A stretch of 64,000 bases of DNA, from positions 1 to 64,000 of the forward strand of contig JAHEGN010000006.1 in the NCBI GenBank assembly GCA_024645085.1, read 5' to 3'. The notes under the pieces are model-generated. The model searched no databases, was not told the origin of the DNA, and saw only the letters and a program-made list of their open reading frames with translations. Position 1 is the first letter of the stretch. The number at the start of each line of letters is the position of its first letter. The position numbers and the translations under genes are program-made. Positions 36,075 to 45,175 of the stretch are shown here, piece by piece. Source of the DNA: Rhodobiaceae bacterium (GTDB lineage Bacteria > Pseudomonadota > Alphaproteobacteria > RS24).

Positions 36075-36806
36075 ATGAAAAAACCTGGAAAAATTCGTCG
36101 TATTGCCACAGCAATCAGCAAATTGCTGAAAGACAAAGAAGATACAACGCAAGTTTTTGTGATTTTGGAAGCCTTGGCCGGCAAGTCTGGCGAGCGCTCA
36201 TTCAAACGTTTTAAAAAATCGCCTCATGCGACAAAAATTCTATCTGCTGAAAAGCCCCTCATGTCTTACCTCAAAGACCGTGAATGGTTGGCCAGTCTGC
36301 CAGAAGGCAGTCTGGGGCAGGCTTATTATAAATTTACCGAAGTCGAGCAAATCACTGCCGATGGCCTGGTTGAAGCCAGCGAGCAGGGCCGCACGCTAGA
36401 TATTGACTTGCCGCCGCAAGCGATTGTCTATCAAGAGCGCCAGCGTGATGCGCATGATTTATGGCATGTGGTCACTGGCTATGGCCGTGACCCTCTGGGT
36501 GAGCTGGCCTTGTTGGCGGTTACTTGGCGCCAAACCGGCAATATCGGCTTTTTGCTGATTATTGGCGTCGGCTATCGGGTGATTGGTAAAGCTGCACCGG
36601 GGCTAAAAATTGGCCGCGTATTGCGCGAAGGGTTCCGTACGGGTGCCAAGGCACAATGGTTGCCAGCGGCAGATTGGGAAACGCTTTTGACGCGTCCGCT
36701 TTCAGAAGTTCGAGAGACATTGACTATGCCTGCCCCTGAACATTACCGCCAAACGGTGCAGAAAATACCGGAATTACAAACCCCCGGTTTTGTCGCAGCT
36801 GAATAG
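36075..36806 (+). CDS. Ubiquinone biosynthesis protein Coq4
   Basis: This 243-residue Coq4-family protein has the metal motif HDLWH (from RDAHDLWHVVTGYG) followed 11 residues on by Glu in LGELAL, the HDxxH-x11-E pattern of Coq4, which carries out C1 oxidative decarboxylation and organises the Q synthesis complex. ATG 36075 follows GGAGA by 5 bases. The same frame is open upstream through the tRNA but that extension is not credible. Together with coq7 it shows an aerobic ubiquinone pathway. Confidence 0.9.
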   Translation: MKKPGKIRRIATAISKLLKDKEDTTQVFVILEALAGKSGERSFKRFKKSPHATKILSAEKPLMSYLKDREWLASLPEGSLGQAYYKFTEVEQITADGLVEASEQGRTLDIDLPPQAIVYQERQRDAHDLWHVVTGYGRDPLGELALLAVTWRQTGNIGFLLIIGVGYRVIGKAAPGLKIGRVLREGFRTGAKAQWLPAADWETLLTRPLSEVRETLTMPAPEHYRQTVQKIPELQTPGFVAAE

Positions 36807-36816
36807 TTTACTTGCA

Positions 36817-37164
36817 ATGAGCAGTATTATTTACGGCATCACCACTTGCGACACAGTTCGCAAGGCGCGCAAATGGCTCGAGGCCGAAGGCATTGAGGCA
36901 CGGTTTCACGATTTACGCAAAGATGGCCTAGACGCTGAAACCCTCGAACATTGGTTGCACGCCCAGCCTATGGATGTGCTGCTCAACCGGCGCGGTACAA
37001 GCTGGCGCAAATTATCTGAGGCTGAAAAAGCCGATAGTGGCATAGCGCATTTGAAGGCATTAATTCTTGCTAATCCAACGCTTTTGAAGCGACCGATTAT
37101 CGAACATAAGGGCCATATTACGGTTGGCTTTACCGCCGCTGAGCAGGATATTTTACGCGGCTGA
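36817..37164 (+). CDS. Spx/ArsC-like thioredoxin-fold protein
   Basis: A 115-residue protein of the ArsC/Spx/YffB family: YGITTCDTVRKARKWLE with a single active-site Cys rather than CxxC, RFHDLRKDGL and RRGTSWRKL, ending PIIEHKGHITVGF. It resembles YffB more than true arsenate reductase; no arsenic genes are nearby. It starts 10 bases after coq4 without a clear ribosome site, so it may be coupled to coq4. Its end overlaps the convergent TusA-like gene by 12 bases. Confidence 0.87.
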   Translation: MSSIIYGITTCDTVRKARKWLEAEGIEARFHDLRKDGLDAETLEHWLHAQPMDVLLNRRGTSWRKLSEAEKADSGIAHLKALILANPTLLKRPIIEHKGHITVGFTAAEQDILRG

Positions 37165-37398
37165 ACGTTTGCGCACGTGGAATAATAATAAATCCATACC
37201 GCCCGGTCCGGCGCCTTTTTGGGTTTCTGTTTTCAGTAAATCATGGCCATTTTCAATGCAGAAATGCGGCACATCAATCACCGCCATTTTGTCAGTAGCG
37301 TGCAAAGTCACCTCGCTGGCCGACGCAAGTGCGCGCAAAGCTTTTTGCAGCCGCAGAACAGGTAAGGGGCAGGTCAAACCAGTGGCATCAATCAGCAT
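37153..37398 (-). CDS. TusA-like sulfur carrier protein
   Basis: This 81-residue protein has the TusA/SirA/YeeD fold signature: DATGLTCPLPVLRLQKAL with the active Cys in CPLP (C10), and the DVPHFCIENGHDLL helix region. TusA relatives carry persulfide sulfur for tRNA thiolation, molybdopterin or sulfur oxidation. It starts one base after the MBL gene stop with no separate ribosome site, so it is likely translated by coupling. The partner suggests a role in thiol or persulfide handling. Confidence 0.85.
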   Translation of the reverse strand: MLIDATGLTCPLPVLRLQKALRALASASEVTLHATDKMAVIDVPHFCIENGHDLLKTETQKGAGPGGMDLLLFHVRKRSAA

Positions 37399-37399
37399 G

Positions 37400-38380
37400 T
37401 TAGGCTTCGGATTTGGCTTGTGGGCGGGCTGTCGCATATTCTGCCATGCCAGCAAAAAGCGCCGCCGTATCGGGTTTTTCTGCGGCGCCAAATTCGTGGA
37501 ATAATGTGGCGCAATTGACCACTACGCGTTCGCGGTCGCCCCAATCGTCAAACACGCCAAGCGCAATATCAAACGCTGCTTCTTTATAATTCATACCGGC
37601 TTCATAGCGCCGACGCGCCTCATTGCGCAGGGTCACTAAATAGTGCCGCACTTCCTCAACGCCTTCTTTGGTGGTGATTGGCCCGTGCCCGGGAACAATT
37701 GTTTCCACATCCATGGCGATGATTTTATCGCAGGCATTAATCCAGTTTTGCACCGGCCCTTCCCAAATAATCGGGTGGCCGCCAATGAATAGAATGTCAC
37801 CTGTGTAAACAGTTTTGTCGGCTGGCACATGAACCAGCGTGTCGCCTTGCGTATGGGCTGGGCCGACATGAATGAGATGCACATTTTTGTCGCCGACTTT
37901 AATGTCGAGGTCGCCGTCAAATAAGGTATCGGGGATTTTTTGGTCGACCGATTTGAAATCAAATGGCCCAAAACAACTGGTCAGATATTTGCCCATATCG
38001 CCCAAATCTGGCGCGGCATCCAAGAACCCTTGCACCAATTCAGGTGGCTCGAGCAACATATGCTCAGCGGTGGCGCGATGGGCGATAATTTGCGCATCGG
38101 GACAGCAGCAATTGCCATTGCAATGATCCCCATTGTGATGCGTGTTGATGACCTTATTGACGGTCTTGGCGGCTTTCTCAGCATCGGCATATGCGGCCAG
38201 CATGTCTTGCGTCAACGGCACGTCGAATAAGGTGTCAACCACCAGAGCTTGGTCAGCATCGACAATCAGTCCTGAATTTGACCAGCCCCAGCCGCCATCA
38301 GGTTGCAGCCATGCATAGGCGCCATTGCCAATTTGGTGTAGGCCTTTTTCATAGGCGAATTTTGGATGTGCAATGGTCAT
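37400..38380 (-). CDS. Metallo-beta-lactamase-fold hydrolase with Cys-rich loop
   Basis: This 326-residue MBL-fold protein has the metal motif THHNGDH (H81, D85, H86), then HVGPAHTQGDTLVH, YTGDILFIGGHP and PGHGP, which supply the other ligands. Directly after the first motif comes CNGNCCCPDA (C87, C91, C92, C93), whereas relatives usually have a Trp-Gly-Asn type stretch. ATG 38380 follows AAAGGGAG; an in-frame TTG at 38401 is less likely. Substrate unknown; coupling to the TusA-like gene hints at sulfur chemistry. Confidence 0.87.
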   Translation of the reverse strand: MTIAHPKFAYEKGLHQIGNGAYAWLQPDGGWGWSNSGLIVDADQALVVDTLFDVPLTQDMLAAYADAEKAAKTVNKVINTHHNGDHCNGNCCCPDAQIIAHRATAEHMLLEPPELVQGFLDAAPDLGDMGKYLTSCFGPFDFKSVDQKIPDTLFDGDLDIKVGDKNVHLIHVGPAHTQGDTLVHVPADKTVYTGDILFIGGHPIIWEGPVQNWINACDKIIAMDVETIVPGHGPITTKEGVEEVRHYLVTLRNEARRRYEAGMNYKEAAFDIALGVFDDWGDRERVVVNCATLFHEFGAAEKPDTAALFAGMAEYATARPQAKSEA

Positions 38381-38469
38381 TGGCGTCTCCCTTTGGCTCA
38401 ACTTTACCCAGAATCAAAACCTTTACATAGCTTTTTTCGCAGGTAAAATTCTTTCAGGGAGGACTTCAC

Positions 38470-40023
38470 GTGACAGATTTTACATTAATTGATGCTTTAC
38501 GCACCAAAGCCCAAGAGCGCGGCGACCATACGGCGCTGGTTTTTCAAGGTCGCGAGACCAGCTATCGCGATTTGGACGCGCGCGCCAGCCAAGTAGCGCA
38601 ATCGCTGCTCAAGCAAGGCATTCAGCCACATGCGCGCATCGCCTTTATGGGCAAGAATTCTGATCGTTATTTTGAGTTGCTTCTCGGGGCGCAAAAAATT
38701 CGCGCCGTTGTGGTTGGCGTGAATTCGCGTCTCGCCGGACCAGAAGTGGCCTATGTATTGAATAATGCTGAGGCCGAAATGGTGTTTGTCGGTGAGGATT
38801 TTGTGCCACTCATCGAAAATATTATCGCCGATTGCACAACAGTGAAAAAAGTTGTGGCGATGAATGGCGGCCATGCAGCATGGGATGATTTCGAGCCATG
38901 GCGCAACGCCAGTGCCGCCGAAGACCCAATGATTCAAGGCGCCATTGATGATGATTTTATTCAGCTCTACACATCTGGTACCACTGGGCATCCCAAAGGC
39001 GTGCAATTGACCAATGGCAATATGCAAGACGCTTTGGTGCAAGTGCGTGCCGATTGGGGCGAGTGGCAAGCCGATGATCACGTCTTATTGTGCATGCCCT
39101 TATTCCATATTGCCGGCGTTAATGTCGGGCTGATTGGTTTGCACGCCGGCAGTAAAGTGACCATATTGCCAGATGTCGATCCGGCGGAAATTCTGCGCTT
39201 GATTGGCGAGGAAAAAATCTCCGTTCTGTTTATGGTGCCAGCGGTTATTCTGTTTGTGATGCAGCAGGAAGCTTTGGCGAAGACTGATTTATCATCGGTG
39301 CGTCAGGTGATTTATGGCGCCTCCCCGATTGCCGAAGAATTATTGGTACAGGCCTCTGCTGCTTTCAAATGCGATTTCATGCAAGTCTATGGTCTTACCG
39401 AAACCACGGGTTGCGCCACCCATTTGCCGCCTGCCGACCATGATCCGGCGCGCGGTAAATTGCGCTCATGCGGCAAGCCCAATACCGGCGTCGATATTCG
39501 CATTGTCGATGAAAACGGCAAGGACGTGCCGCAGGGCGAGGTCGGCGAAATTATCATGCGCGCCAAGAGCAATATGAAAGGCTATTGGCATAATGATGCG
39601 GCCACGCAAGACGCCATTCGCGATGGCTATTTTTACACGGGCGATGCCGGTTTCCTTGATGATGAAGGCTATGTGTTCATCCATGACCGGGTGAAAGACA
39701 TGATTGTTTCGGGGGGCGAAAACGTCTATCCGGCGGAAGTCGAGAATGCGCTTTTCGCCCATCCGCAAATCGCTGATGTCGCAGTGATTGGCGTGCCAGA
39801 CGAGCGCTGGGGCGAAGCGGTGAAGGCCTGCGTTGTGCTAGAGACGGGGGCTGATGTTCAAGCACAAGATATTATTGATTGGGCGCGCGAGCGTATCGCT
39901 GGCTATAAATTGCCCAAGTCGGTCGATTTTATTGACGCATTGCCGCGCAATCCATCGGGTAAAATTTTGCGCCGCGAATTGCGCGAGCCTTATTGGGAAG
40001 GTCACGAGCGCCGCGTTGGCTAG
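38470..40023 (+). CDS. Fatty acid/carboxylic acid-CoA ligase (AMP-forming)
   Basis: This 517-residue adenylate-forming enzyme activates a carboxylic acid to its CoA ester. Motifs are YTSGTTGHPKGVQ (P-loop), QVYGLTETTG, FYTGDAGFLDDEGYVFIHDR with the hinge, GGENVYPAEVE and the catalytic lysine in NPSGKILRREL. Length and the long-chain-like motifs fit FadD-type ligases, but the chain length cannot be told. Start is GTG 38470 with GGGAGGA about 6 bases upstream. Its stop shares CTAG with convergent glpD. Confidence 0.92.
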   Translation: MTDFTLIDALRTKAQERGDHTALVFQGRETSYRDLDARASQVAQSLLKQGIQPHARIAFMGKNSDRYFELLLGAQKIRAVVVGVNSRLAGPEVAYVLNNAEAEMVFVGEDFVPLIENIIADCTTVKKVVAMNGGHAAWDDFEPWRNASAAEDPMIQGAIDDDFIQLYTSGTTGHPKGVQLTNGNMQDALVQVRADWGEWQADDHVLLCMPLFHIAGVNVGLIGLHAGSKVTILPDVDPAEILRLIGEEKISVLFMVPAVILFVMQQEALAKTDLSSVRQVIYGASPIAEELLVQASAAFKCDFMQVYGLTETTGCATHLPPADHDPARGKLRSCGKPNTGVDIRIVDENGKDVPQGEVGEIIMRAKSNMKGYWHNDAATQDAIRDGYFYTGDAGFLDDEGYVFIHDRVKDMIVSGGENVYPAEVENALFAHPQIADVAVIGVPDERWGEAVKACVVLETGADVQAQDIIDWARERIAGYKLPKSVDFIDALPRNPSGKILRRELREPYWEGHERRVG

Positions 40024-41663
40024 GGTTTGGTAGCTATTGTCAAACAAGCAGAAACTTGGTCGCATTGGCGTTGTTTTTCGTCTTCCGACCAAGCAAGTTG
40101 TTTGGCCATATAATCGGCGATAATGGCAATTTTTGCGGCTGAGATTTCTCCGGTTTGGCCATGGACTAATCGACGCAAAATCACATCCTCAAGGGTCTGC
40201 GCCATTTCGTGGTGAACGGCGAAGCTGACGCATGCCGCCAGTAGCGGGTCTTTCAGCTTGCTCAGCCCCACCGGTTTTTGCGCCATGAGTTCGGGCAATA
40301 ACCGGCCATATAGGCGCGCGAGGCCGTCTAAGGTTTCGGTTTTCACCTGCGGGTAATTGGCTCGCATTTGATCCATAAAATCGGCTAAATCTTGGCGCGG
40401 TGCGCAGGCCAATAATGTGTCGCTGGTGCGGCAAGTGCTGTCGCCAAAGCCCAAACGGGCGCTCACCAAATCGACAATCTCTTCGGCCAAGCGGCGGCTG
40501 GTTGTCCATTTGCCACCCAATGCCGAGAATAATCCGGCCGGTCCGCCTTGGTTTTCGTGGTCAACAATTTCACTGCCGCGACTGAGCCCATAAGTGCCTT
40601 TATCGGGTGTTGCTGGATCGGCAACCAGCGGGCGCAGACCGGCATAGGCATAATCAATATCTTTCACCGTCAGCTCAAGTCCTGGCAGGGCTTGATTGGC
40701 TTTGCTCAGCAATTGTTCAATATCAGTGAAATCTGGCGCCACTTTGTCTGGGTCGCCGTCGTAAAATGTGTCGGTGGTGGCAAACAGGCTTTTGCCTTGC
40801 CACGGTAGGACGAATAAATGTTCATCGCCAATCGGTATGGTGAGGGCGGTGCCACGGGTTACGTCGCGGGTTAAAAAATGAATGCCTTTAGAGCGCACGA
40901 GTTTTTTCGGCGGCGGCGCATCAAGCGCATTTTGCATAACCATATCGGCCCATGGGCCCGCCGCATTGACCACGCAATCGGCGCTTATATTGGCTGATTG
41001 TCCGGTCAGTTTATCGCTTACGCGAACCCCCATAATGCGCCCTTGCTCAGCGATAAATTCACTGGCTTCAACATAGTTAATCACCTGCGCGCCAGCTTCA
41101 TGGGCGGTGCGCAATATGGCCAGACATAGGCGCTCAGGCGACAGCATTTGCGCATCGTGATAAATCATACTGCCGGTCATATTCTGGCGCTGCAATTGTG
41201 GCATCAAACCCAAGGTTTGCGCGACATTGAGCGAGCGATAACCAGGCATGCGTTGCATCGCATCCATGCCTAAATTGCGCCCGAAAGCCAAGAAGTCATA
41301 GGCCAAAAGCCCAAGCCGGATGATGAATTTGCTCTGCATACGGGCTTTATAAGTGGGCAGAAGAAACGGCAAAGGGCGGACAAGATGTTTGGCAACACGT
41401 TGCCAGACCCGCCGCTCGCGCAGACCTTCGCGTACTAAGCCAATTTCGCCATTGACCAAATAGCGTAAACCACCATGCATGAGTTTCGACGAAGCGGCAG
41501 AAGTCGCGCCAGAAAAATCGCCTTTTTCTACCAAGCCGACACGCAAGCCACGCAGGCTGGCATCAAGTGCAATTGAGGCTCCTGTTGCGCCGCCGCCAAT
41601 GACCAACACGTCAAAATGCGTCTGTGACAGGGATGCGAAATCTCTTTGCATGGGGTGAAGCAT
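40020..41663 (-). CDS. glpD: Glycerol-3-phosphate dehydrogenase (quinone-linked)
   Basis: GlpD oxidises glycerol-3-phosphate to dihydroxyacetone phosphate at the inner membrane and feeds quinone. The 547-residue protein has the FAD loop VLVIGGGATGASIALDAS, TSAASSKLMHGGLRYL, IYHDAQM and a C-terminal domain of about 130 residues. ATG 41663 has an AGGTTGG-like site; ATG 41651 is an alternative. No glycerol kinase or facilitator is adjacent. Divergent from the hydrolase gene. Confidence 0.93.
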   Translation of the reverse strand: MLHPMQRDFASLSQTHFDVLVIGGGATGASIALDASLRGLRVGLVEKGDFSGATSAASSKLMHGGLRYLVNGEIGLVREGLRERRVWQRVAKHLVRPLPFLLPTYKARMQSKFIIRLGLLAYDFLAFGRNLGMDAMQRMPGYRSLNVAQTLGLMPQLQRQNMTGSMIYHDAQMLSPERLCLAILRTAHEAGAQVINYVEASEFIAEQGRIMGVRVSDKLTGQSANISADCVVNAAGPWADMVMQNALDAPPPKKLVRSKGIHFLTRDVTRGTALTIPIGDEHLFVLPWQGKSLFATTDTFYDGDPDKVAPDFTDIEQLLSKANQALPGLELTVKDIDYAYAGLRPLVADPATPDKGTYGLSRGSEIVDHENQGGPAGLFSALGGKWTTSRRLAEEIVDLVSARLGFGDSTCRTSDTLLACAPRQDLADFMDQMRANYPQVKTETLDGLARLYGRLLPELMAQKPVGLSKLKDPLLAACVSFAVHHEMAQTLEDVILRRLVHGQTGEISAAKIAIIADYMAKQLAWSEDEKQRQCDQVSACLTIATKP

Positions 41664-41750
41664 AAACCAACCTATGGGCGGCCAACCGGCCCGCTTGTTA
41701 CGTGAATTGCCGCAGTATAGACTAAGTTTCACATTTTGGGGGGAGAGAAA

Positions 41751-42632
41751 ATGCCACAAGTTTTAGTCAATGACATCAGCCTTTATTACGAACATCGCAA
41801 GCCATCAAAGCCGAGTGGAGCGTCGCCGCTGATTTTCATTCGTGGGCTTGGCACACAGCTTATTCAGTGGCCGGAAGCGTTTCTCAATTATTTTCTCGAC
41901 CTGGGATTAGAGCTCATTTTATTCGACAATCGCGACGTTGGCTTGAGCCAAAAACTGGATGCTGCGGGGGTGCCAGATATTGGCGCTTTAATGGCCGGTG
42001 CCAGTTCGGGGGCGATGTTTCCTGTGCCCTATACGATTGCCGATATGGCGCAAGATGTGATTGGCTTGATGGATGCGCTGGCCATTGATAAAGCCAATAT
42101 ATTTGGCATGTCTTTGGGCGGCATGGTGGCCCAGCATTTGGCGTTTTCCCATAGCACGCGTATGGCGCATGTGATTTGCGTCATGTCGTCGTCAGGTAAT
42201 CCAGATTTGCCACCGCCCGATGCCGGTGCTTTGGCGCCGAGCGGGGCTGAAGATGAAGCAGACTTAATTGATGAGCTAACCGTCAGCCTTGGACAATTTA
42301 TGAGCCCGGGGTTTCCGACGCCAGAGGCTGACCGGCGCGCCTTGGCGCAGAAAATTATTGCCCGCAATTATCATCCGCAAGGGGTAATTCGGCAAATGGC
42401 GGCAGCCTTGGCCGATGGCAATCGGGTAGAACGGCTGAAAACTATTGACGTGCCTTTCATGGTCATTCATGGCGATAGCGACGCATTATTGCAGCCAGTT
42501 TGTGGCCAAGATATTGCCAAACATGTGCCCCATGCCTCATGGCATTTGGTGGCTGGCATGGGCCATGATATTGGCCCCGGATTGGAAAATGTCATTGGGC
42601 CGGAAATCGCCAAATTCTTAAGCCTCGCTTGA
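41751..42632 (+). CDS. Alpha/beta hydrolase
   Basis: This 293-residue alpha/beta hydrolase has the nucleophile S121 in FGMSLGGM, the acid Asp in HGDSDALLQP and the His in GMGHDIGPG, with RGLGTQLIQWP (oxyanion loop) and FDNRDVGLS. Relatives are esterases or aclacinomycin methylesterase-like enzymes; the substrate is unknown. ATG 41751 follows GGGGGAG by about 5 bases. The gene ends inside a TTGACA that may be the -35 of the thiolase gene. Confidence 0.88.
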   Translation: MPQVLVNDISLYYEHRKPSKPSGASPLIFIRGLGTQLIQWPEAFLNYFLDLGLELILFDNRDVGLSQKLDAAGVPDIGALMAGASSGAMFPVPYTIADMAQDVIGLMDALAIDKANIFGMSLGGMVAQHLAFSHSTRMAHVICVMSSSGNPDLPPPDAGALAPSGAEDEADLIDELTVSLGQFMSPGFPTPEADRRALAQKIIARNYHPQGVIRQMAAALADGNRVERLKTIDVPFMVIHGDSDALLQPVCGQDIAKHVPHASWHLVAGMGHDIGPGLENVIGPEIAKFLSLA

Positions 42633-42657
42633 CAATCGGCGGGCTAAATTGTGATAT
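42629..42657 (+). promoter_or_regulatory. Candidate promoter of the thiolase gene
   Basis: A perfect TTGACA (42629-42634) includes the TGA stop of the hydrolase gene. TGATAT (42652-42657), a weak -10, follows at a 17-base spacing. The thiolase start is about 43 bases downstream. Confidence 0.42.
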
Positions 42658-42699
42658 GCGCGTCACATCATAGATGATGCAAATTCAGGGGAGCAAGAA

Positions 42700-43866
42700 A
42701 TGTCTGTATGTATCGTTGGCTGGGGCCACACAAAATTCGGTAAATTAGAAGATCAAGGTTTGGAAGATTTGCTGGTGTCAGCGGCTAATGAAGCAATGGC
42801 TGATGCTGGTGTCGGGCCAGAAGATATTGACGCGATTTATGTCGCCACATTTAACGCTGGCATGTCTGAGCAGGATTTCATTTCGTCCATGGCTTTACAA
42901 GTCAGTGACGCTTTCCGTTTCACCCCATCGACGCGGGTTGAAAATGCCTGTGGCTCGGGGTCAGCAGCGGTTTTTCAGGCGGCTAATTTAATCGAAGCCG
43001 GTCGCGCCCGTCGGGTGTTGGCCATTGGCGTTGAAAAAATGACGCATTTATCGAGCGCTGATGTTGGTCGCTGTTTGTCGCGCGCCAGCTATATGCCAGA
43101 AGAAGGCGATCAAGGGCTGACTTTTCCGGGTATTTTTGGCGTTGTCGCCGGTAAATATTTCCAAAAATATGGCGATCAAAGCGATGCTCTGGCGCAGATT
43201 GCGGCAAAAAACCATAAAAATGGTTCGGTTAATCCTTTGGCGCATATGCAAAAAGATTTTGGCTTTGATTTCTGCCGTGCCGAATCTGACAAAAACCCGA
43301 TTGTTGCCGGCCCATTGAAGCGCACAGATTGTTCAATGATTTCAGACGGCGCCGCCGCCATTATTTTGTGCGATGAAGAAACCGCGCAAGACCATGATAA
43401 GGCGATTGCTTTCCGCGCCCGCCAACAGGCCAATGACTTTTTGCCAATGAGCAAACGCGATGTCACTGCCTTTGACGGCCCGGCCACGGCTTGGCGCAAT
43501 GGTTTGGCTGAAGCCGGTGTGACGCTGAATGATTTGAGTTTGGTTGAAACCCACGATTGTTTCACCATTGCCGAGCTCATCCAATATGAAGCCATGGGGC
43601 TTGCCGAAGCTGGCAAGGGCGCCAATGTGCTGGCCGATGGGACGGTTTATAAAGATGGCAAATTGCCAGTAAACCCATCTGGTGGTTTGAAGGCCAAGGG
43701 TCATCCGGTGGGGGCCACAGGGGTTTCCATGCATGTAATGGCGTCGCGTCAGTTGATGAATGATGCGGGCGAAATGCAGGTGAAAGACGCCAAATTGGCT
43801 GGTATTTTCAACATGGGCGGCGCTGCTGTAGCCAATTATTTGTCAATTCTTGAGCGAGTGAAATAA
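42700..43866 (+). CDS. Thiolase-family protein (SCP-x/acetyl-CoA acetyltransferase-like)
   Basis: This 388-residue thiolase-fold enzyme has the nucleophile C84 in ENACGSGSAA, the ETHDCFTIAE segment and the His of KGHPVGATG. It lacks the second catalytic Cys in CxG found in classic thiolases; the C-terminus reads FNMGGAAVANYL instead, as in SCP2-type members. It probably cleaves or forms a beta-keto acyl-CoA, but the chain or side-chain specificity is unknown. GGGGAG lies upstream of the ATG. A strong terminator follows. Confidence 0.9.
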   Translation: MSVCIVGWGHTKFGKLEDQGLEDLLVSAANEAMADAGVGPEDIDAIYVATFNAGMSEQDFISSMALQVSDAFRFTPSTRVENACGSGSAAVFQAANLIEAGRARRVLAIGVEKMTHLSSADVGRCLSRASYMPEEGDQGLTFPGIFGVVAGKYFQKYGDQSDALAQIAAKNHKNGSVNPLAHMQKDFGFDFCRAESDKNPIVAGPLKRTDCSMISDGAAAIILCDEETAQDHDKAIAFRARQQANDFLPMSKRDVTAFDGPATAWRNGLAEAGVTLNDLSLVETHDCFTIAELIQYEAMGLAEAGKGANVLADGTVYKDGKLPVNPSGGLKAKGHPVGATGVSMHVMASRQLMNDAGEMQVKDAKLAGIFNMGGAAVANYLSILERVK

Positions 43867-43903
43867 GCCAGGCTCAGCGGTTAAAAATAGCTCGTACAAA
43901 CAC

Positions 43904-43933
43904 AAAGAGCGCGGCATGCCGCGCTCTTTTTTT
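43904..43933. terminator. Bidirectional terminator between thiolase and cytochrome c
   Basis: A perfect 26-base palindrome (43904-43929, GC-rich core) is followed by a T-run on the plus side. A-rich sequence on the left gives a weaker U-tract on the minus side. It lies between two convergent genes, so it probably serves both. Confidence 0.87.
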
Positions 43934-43947
43934 GGTGCAGTGGAATT

Positions 43948-44340
43948 TTATTCTGACGCTTGTTTCAAATAAGCAATGACGTCATGACGCTGTGAGTCCT
44001 TGCGCAAACCGGCAAAAGCCATACGCGTGCCTTTTACGGCTTTGCGCGGATTGGCCAAATAAGCGTCCAGCGTTGCCTCGTCCCAAACTTTCGCGGTTTC
44101 AGCAAAGGCAATCATGCCTTTGGAATAGCTATAATCTGTCAGGGCGGCGATTTCGCGACCAATGATATTGTTTAATTGCGGGCCAACGAGATTTTTGGCG
44201 TCCGCACCCACACGGTGGCACGATACGCATTTTTTGAAAACTTTGGCGCCTTTTTCGGCGTCGCCATCAGGATAGGGCGCTGCAAATGCGAGGCACGGGG
44301 CTAACATGAGGGCGGCAAGGGTCAACGTCTTTTTCATCAT
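43948..44340 (-). CDS. Periplasmic class I cytochrome c
   Basis: A 130-residue small cytochrome c with a signal peptide ending in AFA before Ala-Pro-Tyr (cleavage near residue 20). The heme site is CVSCH (C38, C41, H42) and the sixth ligand is probably M107 in GTRMAF. The NPRKAVKGTRM segment matches the cytochrome c2/c-552 group that shuttles electrons between bc1 and terminal oxidase. Two adjacent ATGs (44340, 44337) share a GGAAGAG site. Confidence 0.92.
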   Translation of the reverse strand: MMKKTLTLAALMLAPCLAFAAPYPDGDAEKGAKVFKKCVSCHRVGADAKNLVGPQLNNIIGREIAALTDYSYSKGMIAFAETAKVWDEATLDAYLANPRKAVKGTRMAFAGLRKDSQRHDVIAYLKQASE

Positions 44341-44422
44341 TCTCTCTTCCATTAATTTCATATCCGTAAGTAAATCGTTTGGCGGCGCCTGCCAAGCGCT
44401 ATGCTGTCGCAGCTTTGCCAGC

Positions 44423-45055
44423 CTATGGCACCAGCCATTGCAATTTGGTTCCACCATTTTGAAAATCAAATAAGGCGCGGCGGTGGCCTTTGGCGGCCAA
44501 ATAAAGCCATTCTATGGCCTGTATATCGGCGCCAATTGGTACGAAAAAGTCGCGGCCATCATCGGTGGCGGCGGCATCAAAGGTGACGTCATGGGGCGCT
44601 TGCAACGCTGTGCCGGGCCCTTGAGTGACTTGATAGCATTCGCGGCTCATCGGGCGGGTGGCGGCCCAAGCGGCTTCCAGCTCATCGCCCGATAGGGGCT
44701 GCAAGCGGACGGTTAACCGTAATTGAATTTTCGCCTGCGCATCGTAAAAATGCATGGCGGCATTGGGGTTTTGCGCCAATTGCGCGACTTTCGATGAGCG
44801 CGTATCCGTGTGAAAACGCAAACGACGCGCCTCCGGATCACAGGCGCGCAGCACAATGGTACGCATATGCGGCTGGCCATGGGCATCAACCGTGGCAACT
44901 GTGGGGGTGTGAAATGGCGCGCGCGCGTCTTTCACGCCGCGGCTCAACATCAACCAAGCATAGGCGCAACTGTCTTCTAGGCTGTCATAGCACGATAAAA
45001 GCGGTGGCCCGCGACGTTGCTTATCAGGCTTTTGATCAAATGGAACATCACTCAT
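44423..45055 (-). CDS. Pyridoxamine phosphate oxidase-like FMN protein
   Basis: This protein of about 210 residues has the split-barrel FMN-binding fold: FHTPTVATVDAHGQPHMRTIVLR, FHTDTRSSKV and AMHFYDAQAKIQLR. The layout fits the pyridoxamine 5'-phosphate oxidase-related group (Alr4036-like) rather than PdxH itself, whose conserved C-terminal RLSP ending is absent. Cofactor is probably FMN, substrate unknown. ATG 45055 or the in-frame ATG 45064 may be used. Spaced 82 bases upstream of cytochrome c on the same strand. Confidence 0.84.
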   Translation of the reverse strand: MSDVPFDQKPDKQRRGPPLLSCYDSLEDSCAYAWLMLSRGVKDARAPFHTPTVATVDAHGQPHMRTIVLRACDPEARRLRFHTDTRSSKVAQLAQNPNAAMHFYDAQAKIQLRLTVRLQPLSGDELEAAWAATRPMSRECYQVTQGPGTALQAPHDVTFDAAATDDGRDFFVPIGADIQAIEWLYLAAKGHRRALFDFQNGGTKLQWLVP

Positions 45056-45098
45056 AACCCACATATAGCCCGCTGGCGCTTGTTGTCTAGGGGGTGGC

Positions 45099-45175
45099 TG
45101 GTGATCCCGGGTGGATTCGAACCACCGGCCCCCAAATTAGGAATCTGGTGCTCTATCCAACTGAGCTACGGGACC
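45099..45175 (-). tRNA. tRNA-Arg (anticodon CCT)
   Basis: A 77-base tRNA including encoded CCA. Acceptor stem GGTCCCG pairs with CGGGATC (one G-T), the D-arm holds AGCTCAGTTGGATAGAGC and the T-loop GTTCGAATC. The anticodon stem CCAGA/TTTGG encloses TTCCTAA, giving CCT for the AGG codon. Confidence 0.97.
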
